DNA from: an uncultured Burkholderiales bacterium
GTDB lineage: Bacteria; Pseudomonadota; Gammaproteobacteria; Burkholderiales; Burkholderiaceae_D
Assembly: GCA_903904635.1 (NCBI GenBank)
Contig: CAIVDH010000234.1
Coordinates: 1-5,661, forward strand
Length of the DNA stretch: 5,661 nt
Direction: 5' to 3'
Shown one piece after another: positions 1 through 5,520 of the stretch. The position numbers and the translations under genes were made by a program. A model generated the notes under the pieces. The model was not told the DNA's origin, did no database searches, and worked only from the letters and a program-made list of their open reading frames with translations. How positions within the stretch are numbered: position 1 is the stretch's first letter; every line of letters starts with the position of its first letter.

Positions 1-20
1 CCGGCCTGCGCCGGAATGAC
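1..20 (-). repeat. Dispersed palindromic repeat, copy 1 (cut by window edge)
   Basis: The 20 bases are the exact reverse complement of 54-73, so this is a second, oppositely oriented copy of the same element. The palindrome has arms GCCGGAAT (10-17) and CCGGC (1-5, the rest lying outside the window) around the loop CTGC. Its architecture, ATTCC/GGAAT ends around a GC-rich core, resembles the small dispersed repeats common in betaproteobacteria and the Neisseria dRS3 element; that family link is inferred by resemblance only. It lies downstream of livM, in non-coding DNA. Confidence 0.75.
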
Positions 21-53
21 TTTTGAGATTTGGGCGCTTCCCACTCTACTACC

Positions 54-78
54 GTCATTCCGGCGCAGGCCGGAATCC
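54..78 (+). repeat. Dispersed palindromic repeat, copy 2
   Basis: Positions 57-76 form a perfect hairpin: 8-bp arms ATTCCGGC (57-64) and GCCGGAAT (69-76) around the loop GCAG (65-68). With copy 1 it makes a 20-bp perfect inverted pair (1-20 against 54-73) separated by 33 nt. The transcript could therefore fold either as two small hairpins or as one long one. Lying 74 nt past the livM stop codon, it could protect the 3' end of the liv mRNA or slow transcription, but neither arm pair is followed by a T-tract in the livM direction, so it is not a classical intrinsic terminator. Confidence 0.8.
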
Positions 79-146
79 AGCGACTTTCAAACGATCATTG
101 ATTGCGGAATCTTTTTTTCTTAAGTGCCTGGCAATCAGCACAACCC

Positions 147-167
147 GCGCATTAACTTTTAATGCGC
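147..167 (-). other. Perfect hairpin overlapping the livM stop codon
   Basis: GCGCATTAA (147-155) and TTAATGCGC (159-167) are perfect 9-bp complements around a 3-nt loop. The livM stop (152-154, minus strand) lies within the stem. In the livM reading direction the bases after the stem are GGGTTGTGCTG, not U-rich, so a rho-independent terminator is not supported. A role in stabilising the mRNA 3' end or in termination assisted by other factors is possible but not shown. Confidence 0.5.
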
Positions 168-1111
168 GCCGCCAGCTCACCAATAATGCCGCGCCTGAAT
201 GCAAGCACACACACGATAAAAATCAGTCCGGTCACCATCGTCACGGATTCACCGATGGTGTTAAACCATTCTATGTTTGTCACGCCTGCCAGCCAGGTAC
301 CAAAATCACCGAGCTTGTTTTCCAGTGCAATTATAATGATGGCGCCAATAATAGGGCCGGCCAATGTGCCCATGCCGCCTACTAAAGTCATCAACACCAC
401 CAGTCCCGACATGGACCAATGCACATCAGTCAGGGTGCCAAAGCCCAGCACTAATGATTTCAATGACCCGGCAAGCCCAGCCAGCGCAGCAGACAACACA
501 AACGCCAGCAACTTGTAGCGATCCACATCGTAGCCCAGTGAAATCGCACGCGGCTCATTTTCACGCACTGCTTTCAATACCTGACCAAACGGAGAATGAA
601 TCACGCGCACGATCAGTAAAAACGCAGCAATCACAATCGCCAAAACGACGTAATACATCGTCATATCATTTTTCAGATCGATCATGCCGAGCAAGCTGCC
701 ACGCGGTATGGATTGCAGACCATCTTCGCCACCGGTAAACGACGCTTGCAAAAAAACAAAAAACAGCATCTGCGCCAAAGCCAGCGTGATCATGGTGAAA
801 TAAATACCCTGCCGCCGTATCGCCAACCCACCCATCAACAATCCCAGCAGCGCGGCAAAACCTGTACCCAGCAGCAAACCGATTTCAGTTGGCACGCCCC
901 ACACTTTGAGTGCATGACCAGCGATATAAGCGGCCCCACCAAAAAATGCGGCATGACCAAATGAGAGCAGACCCGTAAAGCCTATTAATAAATTAAATGC
1001 GCACGCAAACAAGGCGAAGCATAAAATTTTCATTAACAACACCGGATACAACACATATGGTGCAGCCAGCGCAGCAATCAGCATCGCTGCATAACCTAAT
1101 TTTTTCATCAT
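152..1111 (-). CDS. livM: Branched-chain amino acid type ABC transporter, permease LivM
   Basis: This is an inner-membrane permease that pairs with LivH to form the channel of a HAAT-family importer. The 319-residue product is very hydrophobic, with roughly eight or more membrane segments by eye. Family landmarks are GFTGLLSFGHAAFFGGAAY at about 44-62, GGEDGL at 127-132, the cytoplasmic coupling (EAA-like) loop around 173-196 (SPFGQVLKAVRENE), and VGGMGTLAGPIIGA at 244-257. The start is chosen as the first of two adjacent ATGs at 1111, because GGAG (1124-1121) lies 9 nt upstream. An in-frame TTG at 1141 would add ten polar residues (MAVRNKESGE) and overlap livH, so it is less likely. The gene is last in the set, 13 nt after livH. 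Substrate specificity cannot be read from the permease. Confidence 0.93.
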   Translation of the reverse strand: MMKKLGYAAMLIAALAAPYVLYPVLLMKILCFALFACAFNLLIGFTGLLSFGHAAFFGGAAYIAGHALKVWGVPTEIGLLLGTGFAALLGLLMGGLAIRRQGIYFTMITLALAQMLFFVFLQASFTGGEDGLQSIPRGSLLGMIDLKNDMTMYYVVLAIVIAAFLLIVRVIHSPFGQVLKAVRENEPRAISLGYDVDRYKLLAFVLSAALAGLAGSLKSLVLGFGTLTDVHWSMSGLVVLMTLVGGMGTLAGPIIGAIIIIALENKLGDFGTWLAGVTNIEWFNTIGESVTMVTGLIFIVCVLAFRRGIIGELAARIKS

Positions 1112-1124
1112 CTCGCCCGACTCC

Positions 1125-2009
1125 TTATTTCTCACGGCCAAACAGGCCAGCGGGGCGTATCAGTAATACGATCGCCATGATTATGAATACCACTGTGGCC
1201 GACAACTCCGGATAGAAAACACGGGTCAGTCCTTCAATCACGCCCAGCCCTAGGCCGGTGATGATAGAACCCAAAATAGAGCCCATACCACCGATGACCA
1301 CCACGGCAAACACCGTGATGATCAGGTTTGATCCCATCAGCGGCGATACTTGCAAAATCGGCGCAGCGAGCACGCCAGCAAAGCCAGCCAATGCCACACC
1401 AAAGCCATAAGTGAGTGTCACCATTAACGGCACATTGATACCGAATGCTTCCACCATTTTCGGATTTTCCGTACCTGCGCGTAGGTACGCACCAAGCCGG
1501 GTTTTTTCTATGATGAACCAGGTCGCCAGACAGACCGACAACGAAGCCACCACCACCCACGCACGATAGTTAGGCAAAATCATGAAACCTAAATCGGTTG
1601 CGCCACTCAATAATTCAGGCACCGAATAAGGCTGACCAGAGACGCCATAGAAAGAACGGAACACGCCTTCCAACATCAGCGTAATACCGAAGGTCAGCAG
1701 CAAGCCATATAAATGATCCAGCCGGTATAGCCAGCGCAGCATGGTTTTTTCTATCACGATGCCAAACAAGGCAACCAGCAGTGGCGCGACCAACAACATG
1801 ACCCAGTAATTAATACCGAAATATTGCAGGCCCATCCAGGCCAGAAATGCACCCATCATGTAGAGCGCACCATGCGCAAAATTAATCACATTGAGCAGGC
1901 CGAAGATCACCGCCAGTCCCAGCGAAAGCATCGCATAGAACGAACCATTAACCAGACCCAGCAGTAGTTGCCCCATTAAGGCAGAAGTAGGGATGCCAAA
2001 AATTTCCAT
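1125..2009 (-). CDS. livH: Branched-chain amino acid type ABC transporter, permease LivH
   Basis: This is the second inner-membrane permease of the importer and the partner of LivM. It has 294 residues, the usual LivH length, with about eight hydrophobic segments by eye. Diagnostic stretches are GLLNVINFAHGALYMMGA at 37-54 (the NFAHG core at 43-47 is typical of LivH), the cytoplasmic coupling loop with RAGTENPKMVEAFGINV at about 177-193, the glycine-rich VVVIGGMGSILGSIITG at about 236-252, and the C-terminal IRPAGLFG (284-291). The ATG at 2009 is preceded by GGGAG with an 8-nt spacer, and this ribosome site lies inside the end of livF. Only 3 nt separate the livF stop from this start, so translation is probably coupled. 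No frameshift or missing motif is seen. Confidence 0.95.
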   Translation of the reverse strand: MEIFGIPTSALMGQLLLGLVNGSFYAMLSLGLAVIFGLLNVINFAHGALYMMGAFLAWMGLQYFGINYWVMLLVAPLLVALFGIVIEKTMLRWLYRLDHLYGLLLTFGITLMLEGVFRSFYGVSGQPYSVPELLSGATDLGFMILPNYRAWVVVASLSVCLATWFIIEKTRLGAYLRAGTENPKMVEAFGINVPLMVTLTYGFGVALAGFAGVLAAPILQVSPLMGSNLIITVFAVVVIGGMGSILGSIITGLGLGVIEGLTRVFYPELSATVVFIIMAIVLLIRPAGLFGREK

Positions 2010-2012
2010 TGT

Positions 2013-2720
2013 TCAGACTCCCAGCAATTCATTCAGCACCGACATTTTTTCATTGAGCTCACTAGCGGCAAACTGCTCAACGATTTGTCCGTGTTCCATT
2101 ACATAAAACCGATCCGCCAGCGGCGCGGCAAAACGGAAGTTCTGTTCCACCATGACGATGGTGTAGCCCTTGGCTTTTAGCGTCAGTATCATGCGCGCTA
2201 AGGCTTGCACGATCACCGGCGCCAGACCTTCTGAAATTTCATCCAGCAGCAGCAGCCTTGCACCAGTGCGCAAAATACGCGCCACTGCCAGCATCTGCTG
2301 TTCACCGCCAGACAAGCGTGTACCCTGACTATCGCGACGCTCCGCCAGATTCGGGAACATCTGATAAATCTCTTCCACCGACATACCCTGCGCAGTTTTT
2401 GACACCATAGGTGGCAGCAGCAGATTTTCTTCCGCAGACAAAGAAGAAAAAATCGCCCGCTCTTCCGGACAATAGCCCACACCCAGATGCGCTATACGAT
2501 AAGTAGGCATCTGTATTGATTCAACGCCATTGATTTTTATCGACCCCTGACGCCGTCCGGTCAGACCCATGATGGCGCGCATCGTCGTGGTACGACCAGC
2601 GCCATTGCGGCCCAGCAGCGTGACCACTTCACCCTGCTCCACCGACAAATTCACATCATGCAAAATATGCGACTCGCCGTACCAGGCTTGCAGATCGCGG
2701 ATTTCTAATGCCTTGCTCAT
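2013..2720 (-). CDS. livF: ABC transporter ATP-binding protein LivF (Walker A Lys replaced by Arg)
   Basis: This is a cytoplasmic ATPase subunit of the HAAT importer, working as a heterodimer with LivG. It has 235 residues, normal for LivF. Visible motifs are Walker A GRNGAGRTT at 37-45, Q-loop region YCPEER at 83-88 (Glu86 at the usual Gln position), signature LSGGE at 136-140, Walker B RLLLLDE at 155-161 with the catalytic Glu161, and the H-loop VEQN at 191-194 (Gln193 in place of His). Glu in the Q-loop and Gln in the H-loop are usual for LivF; Arg43 (codon CGT, 2594-2592) in place of the Walker A lysine is not the consensus. The start ATG overlaps the livG stop as TAATG, preceded by GGAAGGGG (2735-2728). 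The frame is also open upstream to a TTG at 2849, but those extra 43 residues lie inside livG and look non-native. Confidence 0.95.
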   Translation of the reverse strand: MSKALEIRDLQAWYGESHILHDVNLSVEQGEVVTLLGRNGAGRTTTMRAIMGLTGRRQGSIKINGVESIQMPTYRIAHLGVGYCPEERAIFSSLSAEENLLLPPMVSKTAQGMSVEEIYQMFPNLAERRDSQGTRLSGGEQQMLAVARILRTGARLLLLDEISEGLAPVIVQALARMILTLKAKGYTIVMVEQNFRFAAPLADRFYVMEHGQIVEQFAASELNEKMSVLNELLGV

Positions 2721-3487
2721 TAGTGCGCCCCTTCCAGTACGTCGGTCGTGCCCATATAAGCTTCCAGCACCTGCGGATTTTTTGACACGGTCTGATAATC
2801 CCCCTCTGCCAGTACCGCACCGCGCTGCAAGACAGAAATATGATCGCAAATGCCCGACACCACACTCATGTTGTGTTCAACCATTAGAATCGTGCGTCCC
2901 TTGGATACTTTCTTAATCAGATCCGTCACGCGCCTGACATCTTCATGGCCCATGCCCTGCGTGGGTTCATCTAACAACATCAGCTCAGGCTCCATCGCCA
3001 GCGTCGTGGCAATCTCTAATGCACGCTTGCGGCCATAGGGCAGATCAACAGTAATGCTATGGGCGAATTCAGACAAACCCACTTCTTCGAGCAATTGCAT
3101 GGCGCGCTCATTTAATTGATTCAGGGTTGCCTCGCTGCGCCAGAAATGAAATGAAGTACCCAGCTGCCGCTGCAAACCGATGCGCACATTTTCCAGCACA
3201 GACAAATGCGGAAAAACTGCCGAGATTTGAAATGAGCGAATAATGCCATTGCGTGCTATCTGCGCCGGCTTGGCATGGGTAATGTCACGGCCATTGAAAA
3301 AAATATTCCCCGAGCTGGGCACCAGAAATTTCGTCAGCAAATTAAAGCAGGTGGTCTTACCGGCACCGTTAGGGCCGATCAGCGCATGTATATGCCCGCG
3401 CTGCACGCGCAAATTGACATCATTGACCGCCACAAAGCCTTTAAACTCGCGCGTTAGATTTTTTGTTTCCAGGATGACGTCTGCCAT
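2720..3487 (-). CDS. livG: ABC transporter ATP-binding protein LivG
   Basis: This is the first ATPase subunit of the importer. The 255-residue product shows Walker A GPNGAGKTT at 38-46 with a normal Lys44, Q-loop RSFQ ending at Gln87, a variant signature LPYGRKRALEIA at 149-160, Walker B LMLLDEP at 169-175 with Glu174, and a normal H-loop His205 (VEHN). The C-terminal tail (about 218-255: ISVLQRGAVLAEGD and onward) is LivG-like. Three in-frame ATGs exist at 3499, 3490 and 3487. No Shine-Dalgarno is visible before 3499, whereas GGAG just inside that reading lies 5 nt before the ATG at 3487, giving the start MADVILETKN; this start is preferred but not certain. The gene overlaps livF by 1 nt. 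It lies 88 nt downstream of the acyl-CoA dehydrogenase, across an AT-rich gap that could hold its own promoter. Confidence 0.94.
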   Translation of the reverse strand: MADVILETKNLTREFKGFVAVNDVNLRVQRGHIHALIGPNGAGKTTCFNLLTKFLVPSSGNIFFNGRDITHAKPAQIARNGIIRSFQISAVFPHLSVLENVRIGLQRQLGTSFHFWRSEATLNQLNERAMQLLEEVGLSEFAHSITVDLPYGRKRALEIATTLAMEPELMLLDEPTQGMGHEDVRRVTDLIKKVSKGRTILMVEHNMSVVSGICDHISVLQRGAVLAEGDYQTVSKNPQVLEAYMGTTDVLEGAH

Positions 3488-3529
3488 CATCTCTCCCATT
3501 TAAATTTAATGTGACTTTTTTTGAAGCTT

Positions 3530-3561
3530 TTAATTTTTGATAATGCTAATTTTTGATAATT
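3530..3561. repeat. Tandem 14-bp AT-rich repeat between the acyl-CoA dehydrogenase gene and livG
   Basis: TAATTTTTGATAAT occurs perfectly at 3531-3544 and 3547-3560 (16-bp period). A decayed third unit, containing TTTTGAT at 3566-3572, follows about 15 bp later. The surrounding gap (3488-3575) is strongly AT-rich compared with its coding neighbours and also includes the palindromes ATTTAAAT (3498-3505) and AATTTAAATT (3558-3567). On the transcribed strand it reads as A-rich units ATTATCAAAAATTA. It could be a protein-binding site, an AT-rich upstream element for livG, or simple slippage expansion; nothing in the sequence decides between these. Confidence 0.6.
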
Positions 3562-3575
3562 TAAATTTTGATGCA

Positions 3576-4742
3576 TTAATTTTTTATACTTTTAATTGCA
3601 TGCTTGGCCAGACTCCAGCGATGCGTTTCATTCGGGCCGTCATAGACGCGGAATGATCTGGCATCAGCAAAGATACGCGCCACTATTGTTTCATGCGTCA
3701 TACCTGAACCACCCAGTATTTGCGCACTACGATCAATCACGCGCCAGATCGCTTCAGATGAAATCACCTTGGCCGCACTGGATTCACGGGTACCGAGATT
3801 GCCCTGATCCAGCACCCACGCGCAATGCAGTATCGACAAACGCGTCACATGCATATCCATTTCATTATCAGCCAGCATAAAACCCACGCCTTCATGCTGA
3901 CCCAGGGTTTTGCCAAATGCCTGACGGCTGGCTGCATAGCGCAACGCCACATCATGCGCACGGCGCGCCGCACCCAGCCAGCGCATGCAATGCGTCAGCC
4001 GCGCAGGCGAAAGCCGCACTTGCGCATATTTAAAGCCTTCACCCAAGGCACCCAATACATTTTCTTCCGGCACCCGCAAATTCGTAAAGCGCACCACGCC
4101 ATGGCCGCCAACGAAGCAGCTGTCCAATGCGTCCATGGTGCGCTCAACCGTAATGCCGGGCGCGTCCATGTCCGACAAAAACATGGTGGCACTGCCATCT
4201 TCGAGCTTGGCCATGATGATCGCAAAGGCGGCACCATTGGCACCCGTAATAAGCCACTTAACGCCATTGATCACAAAATCTTTGCCGTCCCGCACAGCGA
4301 TGGTCTGCAACATGCTCGGATCAGCGCCCGCGCCAGGTGAGGGCTCGGTCATGCAAAAACAGGAACGGGTTTTACCCGCCACCAATGGACGCAGCCAGCG
4401 CTCTTTTTGCGCCGGCGTGCAAATCTCTTCCATCATGTGCATGTTGCCTTCATCGGGCGCGAAAATATTCATCGCTACTGGCCCCAGCGGGGAATAGCCG
4501 GATTCTTCAAAGACGATGGCCTTGCCTATGTGCGACAGCCCCAGTCCGCCGAATTCTTTGGATGCGTGCACAGATAGCAAACCCGCCTTGATCGCCTTAG
4601 CCACTAGCTCATCGCGCAAATCTTCAGTCGGCCCGTGTGGCGTGCAACGCGCATCGCGCTCCATGGGAATAACATGGTCATTGATGAAATTGCGTGTGCG
4701 CAGCTGCAGATCGGCATGTTCGGCCGTAAGCGTGAAATCCAT
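3576..4742 (-). CDS. Acyl-CoA dehydrogenase, ACAD10/11-like
   Basis: This is an FAD-dependent flavoenzyme predicted to introduce a trans-2 double bond into an acyl-CoA and pass electrons to ETF. It has 388 residues, full length for the family. Visible features are the N-terminal helical domain (about 1-120, with FGGLGLS at 64-70), the flavin-contact motif MTEP at 131-134, GVKWLITGA at 160-168 in the middle beta domain, RLSPARLTHCMR at 243-254, SRQAFGKTL at 272-280, and QILGGSGM at 341-348. The catalytic-base region reads VYDGPNETHR at 366-375, with Asp368 where many family members have Glu. The RLxPxRxxHCMR and DGPxExH combination points to the ACAD10/11 and LvaC type rather than classical MCAD or isovaleryl-CoA enzymes. 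The start ATG has a strong AGGAG (4753-4749) with a 6-nt spacer. It is probably the first gene of a unit with livGFHM, implying CoA-linked breakdown of the imported compound. The actual substrate is unknown. Confidence 0.92.
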   Translation of the reverse strand: MDFTLTAEHADLQLRTRNFINDHVIPMERDARCTPHGPTEDLRDELVAKAIKAGLLSVHASKEFGGLGLSHIGKAIVFEESGYSPLGPVAMNIFAPDEGNMHMMEEICTPAQKERWLRPLVAGKTRSCFCMTEPSPGAGADPSMLQTIAVRDGKDFVINGVKWLITGANGAAFAIIMAKLEDGSATMFLSDMDAPGITVERTMDALDSCFVGGHGVVRFTNLRVPEENVLGALGEGFKYAQVRLSPARLTHCMRWLGAARRAHDVALRYAASRQAFGKTLGQHEGVGFMLADNEMDMHVTRLSILHCAWVLDQGNLGTRESSAAKVISSEAIWRVIDRSAQILGGSGMTHETIVARIFADARSFRVYDGPNETHRWSLAKHAIKSIKN

Positions 4743-4859
4743 ATTTCTCTCCTGTTGAAACTCTGTCCGTCATGCCTGCCAGACAAAACTTCTTGAATTT
4801 ATTTTGTATTTGATAACGACGCTAAGCGCCTGATGGGTTTTTCAACAACCTGACAACTT

Positions 4860-4865
4860 ATTATA
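4860..4865 (-). promoter_or_regulatory. Candidate -10 element for the acyl-CoA dehydrogenase gene
   Basis: On the minus strand this reads TATAAT exactly, 117 nt upstream of the start codon. No convincing -35 hexamer lies 16-18 bp upstream (the 17-bp position reads AGCGGT), so an activator would be needed, or the match is chance in AT-rich DNA. The predicted leader contains a GTTGT-CAG-GTTGT direct repeat (within 4841-4859) and a small palindrome CGCTAAGCG around 4820-4828, either of which could be regulatory. No known operator consensus is recognised. Confidence 0.3.
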
Positions 4866-4904
4866 TTTCTGCCAAAAAACAAACCGCTTTCTTCAATAAA
4901 GAAA

Positions 4905-4981
4905 TGAAACCTTTACTTAACCCCTGCTTAACACCTAGGAAATCCCTTACAAATCCCAAGTTGATTCCTACAGATTCCAGC
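4905..4981. repeat. Degenerate repeats with about 11-bp spacing in the divergent intergenic region
   Basis: Read in steps of 11 bases, successive units share a core close to AAYCCCTA: CTTAACCCCTG (4916), CTTAACACCTA (4927), GGAAATCCCTT (4938), ACAAATCCCAA (4949) and GTTGATTCCTA (4960). A weaker unit precedes them (4905), and a GATTCC follows at 4973 with a 10-bp step. CTTAAC, AAATCCC and GATTCC are each exactly repeated in adjacent units. The spacing near one helical turn would put the cores on one face of the DNA, as expected for a cooperatively bound regulator. The pattern was found by eye and no regulator is known for it. Confidence 0.4.
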
Positions 4982-5011
4982 AAGAAGAAACAAAAAATTT
5001 ATTATTCGGGC

Positions 5012-5017
5012 TAAAAT
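5012..5017 (+). promoter_or_regulatory. Candidate -10 element for the DUF2721 gene
   Basis: TAAAAT differs from TATAAT at one position and lies 40 nt before the start codon, which would give a leader of about 35 nt. The hexamer 17 bp upstream (4989-4994) is AACAAA, a poor -35. The spacing to the gene is sensible and the upstream DNA is A-rich, but support is limited to this weak match. Confidence 0.3.
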
Positions 5018-5057
5018 CGAGCATCACTATTTACCACCTGCACACCGGAAAACGTTC

Positions 5058-5519
5058 ATGTCGAGAATGACTCCTTTCTTTGGCGATATCAGCAACATTA
5101 TCAGCCTTGCTATTACGCCAGCTTTTTTATTGCTCGGTTTGATGATGCACATACGCATACTCAATAACCGTCTGGCCCGCATCATAGACCGCTCACGCTT
5201 GCTAGAAGAGCGGCTGCAATCCCAGTCCGGCTTGCCATCAGTGCTCAAACATGAATTATCGGTGCTCTATCGTCGTATGGACGTGATAAACAGAGCCAAT
5301 ATATTTGCATCCAGCAGCGTCATCATGGTGTGTGCAGTCGTCATTGCCTTGCTGGCTGACGATCTGCTCAACCTCAGATTAGATTCCCTGATCGCTTTTC
5401 TGTTTGTGTTTGCCATGCTGCTGCTCATAGGCAGCTTCAGTCTGTTTCTGCATGAAATATTTATCGCCAGTCATTCGCTGCCAGCCACTGCGCTGCATCG
5501 CAGCAGCCAGTTAAAATAA
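5058..5519 (+). CDS. DUF2721 family membrane protein
   Basis: This is a 153-residue predicted inner-membrane protein of unknown function, complete in the window. It has three hydrophobic segments: about 12-32 (ISLAITPAFLLLGLMM), 82-103 and 109-134. Between the first and second is a charged loop of about 50 residues beginning NNRLARIIDRSRLLEERL (36-53), likely helical. The pattern of a membrane helix with an internal proline followed by NRLARIIDR is the hallmark recalled for DUF2721. The ATG at 5058 has only a weak ribosome site (GGAA at 5047-5050, 7-nt spacer). A second in-frame ATG at 5067 is no better. The gene is divergent from the acyl-CoA dehydrogenase set, so a functional link is not implied, though they may share the intergenic control region. 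Its stop lies 1 nt from the stop of the converging right-edge frame, leaving no room for a terminator between them. Confidence 0.85.
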   Translation: MSRMTPFFGDISNIISLAITPAFLLLGLMMHIRILNNRLARIIDRSRLLEERLQSQSGLPSVLKHELSVLYRRMDVINRANIFASSSVIMVCAVVIALLADDLLNLRLDSLIAFLFVFAMLLLIGSFSLFLHEIFIASHSLPATALHRSSQLK

Positions 5520-5520
5520 A

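Noticed and set aside
147..167. Intrinsic terminator for the liv genes
   Set aside because: The stem is strong but no T-tract follows in the transcription direction. The T-run at 114-120 reads as A on the livM strand.
23..385. Plus-strand open frames across 23-1215 and 3596-4591
   Set aside because: They lie antisense to well-supported livM and acyl-CoA dehydrogenase genes, have no family motifs and show low-complexity composition, as expected for shadow frames.
1109..1141. Longer livM starting at a TTG at 1141 (329 residues)
   Set aside because: The codon is TTG, lies within livH and adds a polar stretch unlike LivM N-termini. The ATG at 1111 has a GGAG 9 nt upstream.
2721..2849. Extended livF starting at a TTG at 2849 (278 residues)
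   Set aside because: The extra 43 residues lie wholly inside the livG coding sequence. The ATG at 2720 has a good ribosome site, matches the LivF family length and forms the classic TAATG junction.
3488..3499. livG start at the ATG at 3499
   Set aside because: No Shine-Dalgarno precedes it, while GGAG inside this stretch is correctly spaced for the ATG at 3487. The difference is only four residues, so it remains possible.
4762..4785. Operator-like imperfect inverted repeat TGTCTG-N10-CGGACA before the acyl-CoA dehydrogenase gene
   Set aside because: Only 5 of 6 positions pair and no known regulator consensus fits. This level of symmetry is common by chance.
4866..4885. Possible sigma-54 promoter from TTGGCAG before the acyl-CoA dehydrogenase gene
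   Set aside because: The TGGCA-like element is not followed by TTGC at the required spacing.
4905..4981. CRISPR-like array
   Set aside because: The unit is only about 11 bp, degenerate and without spacers. No cas genes are near.
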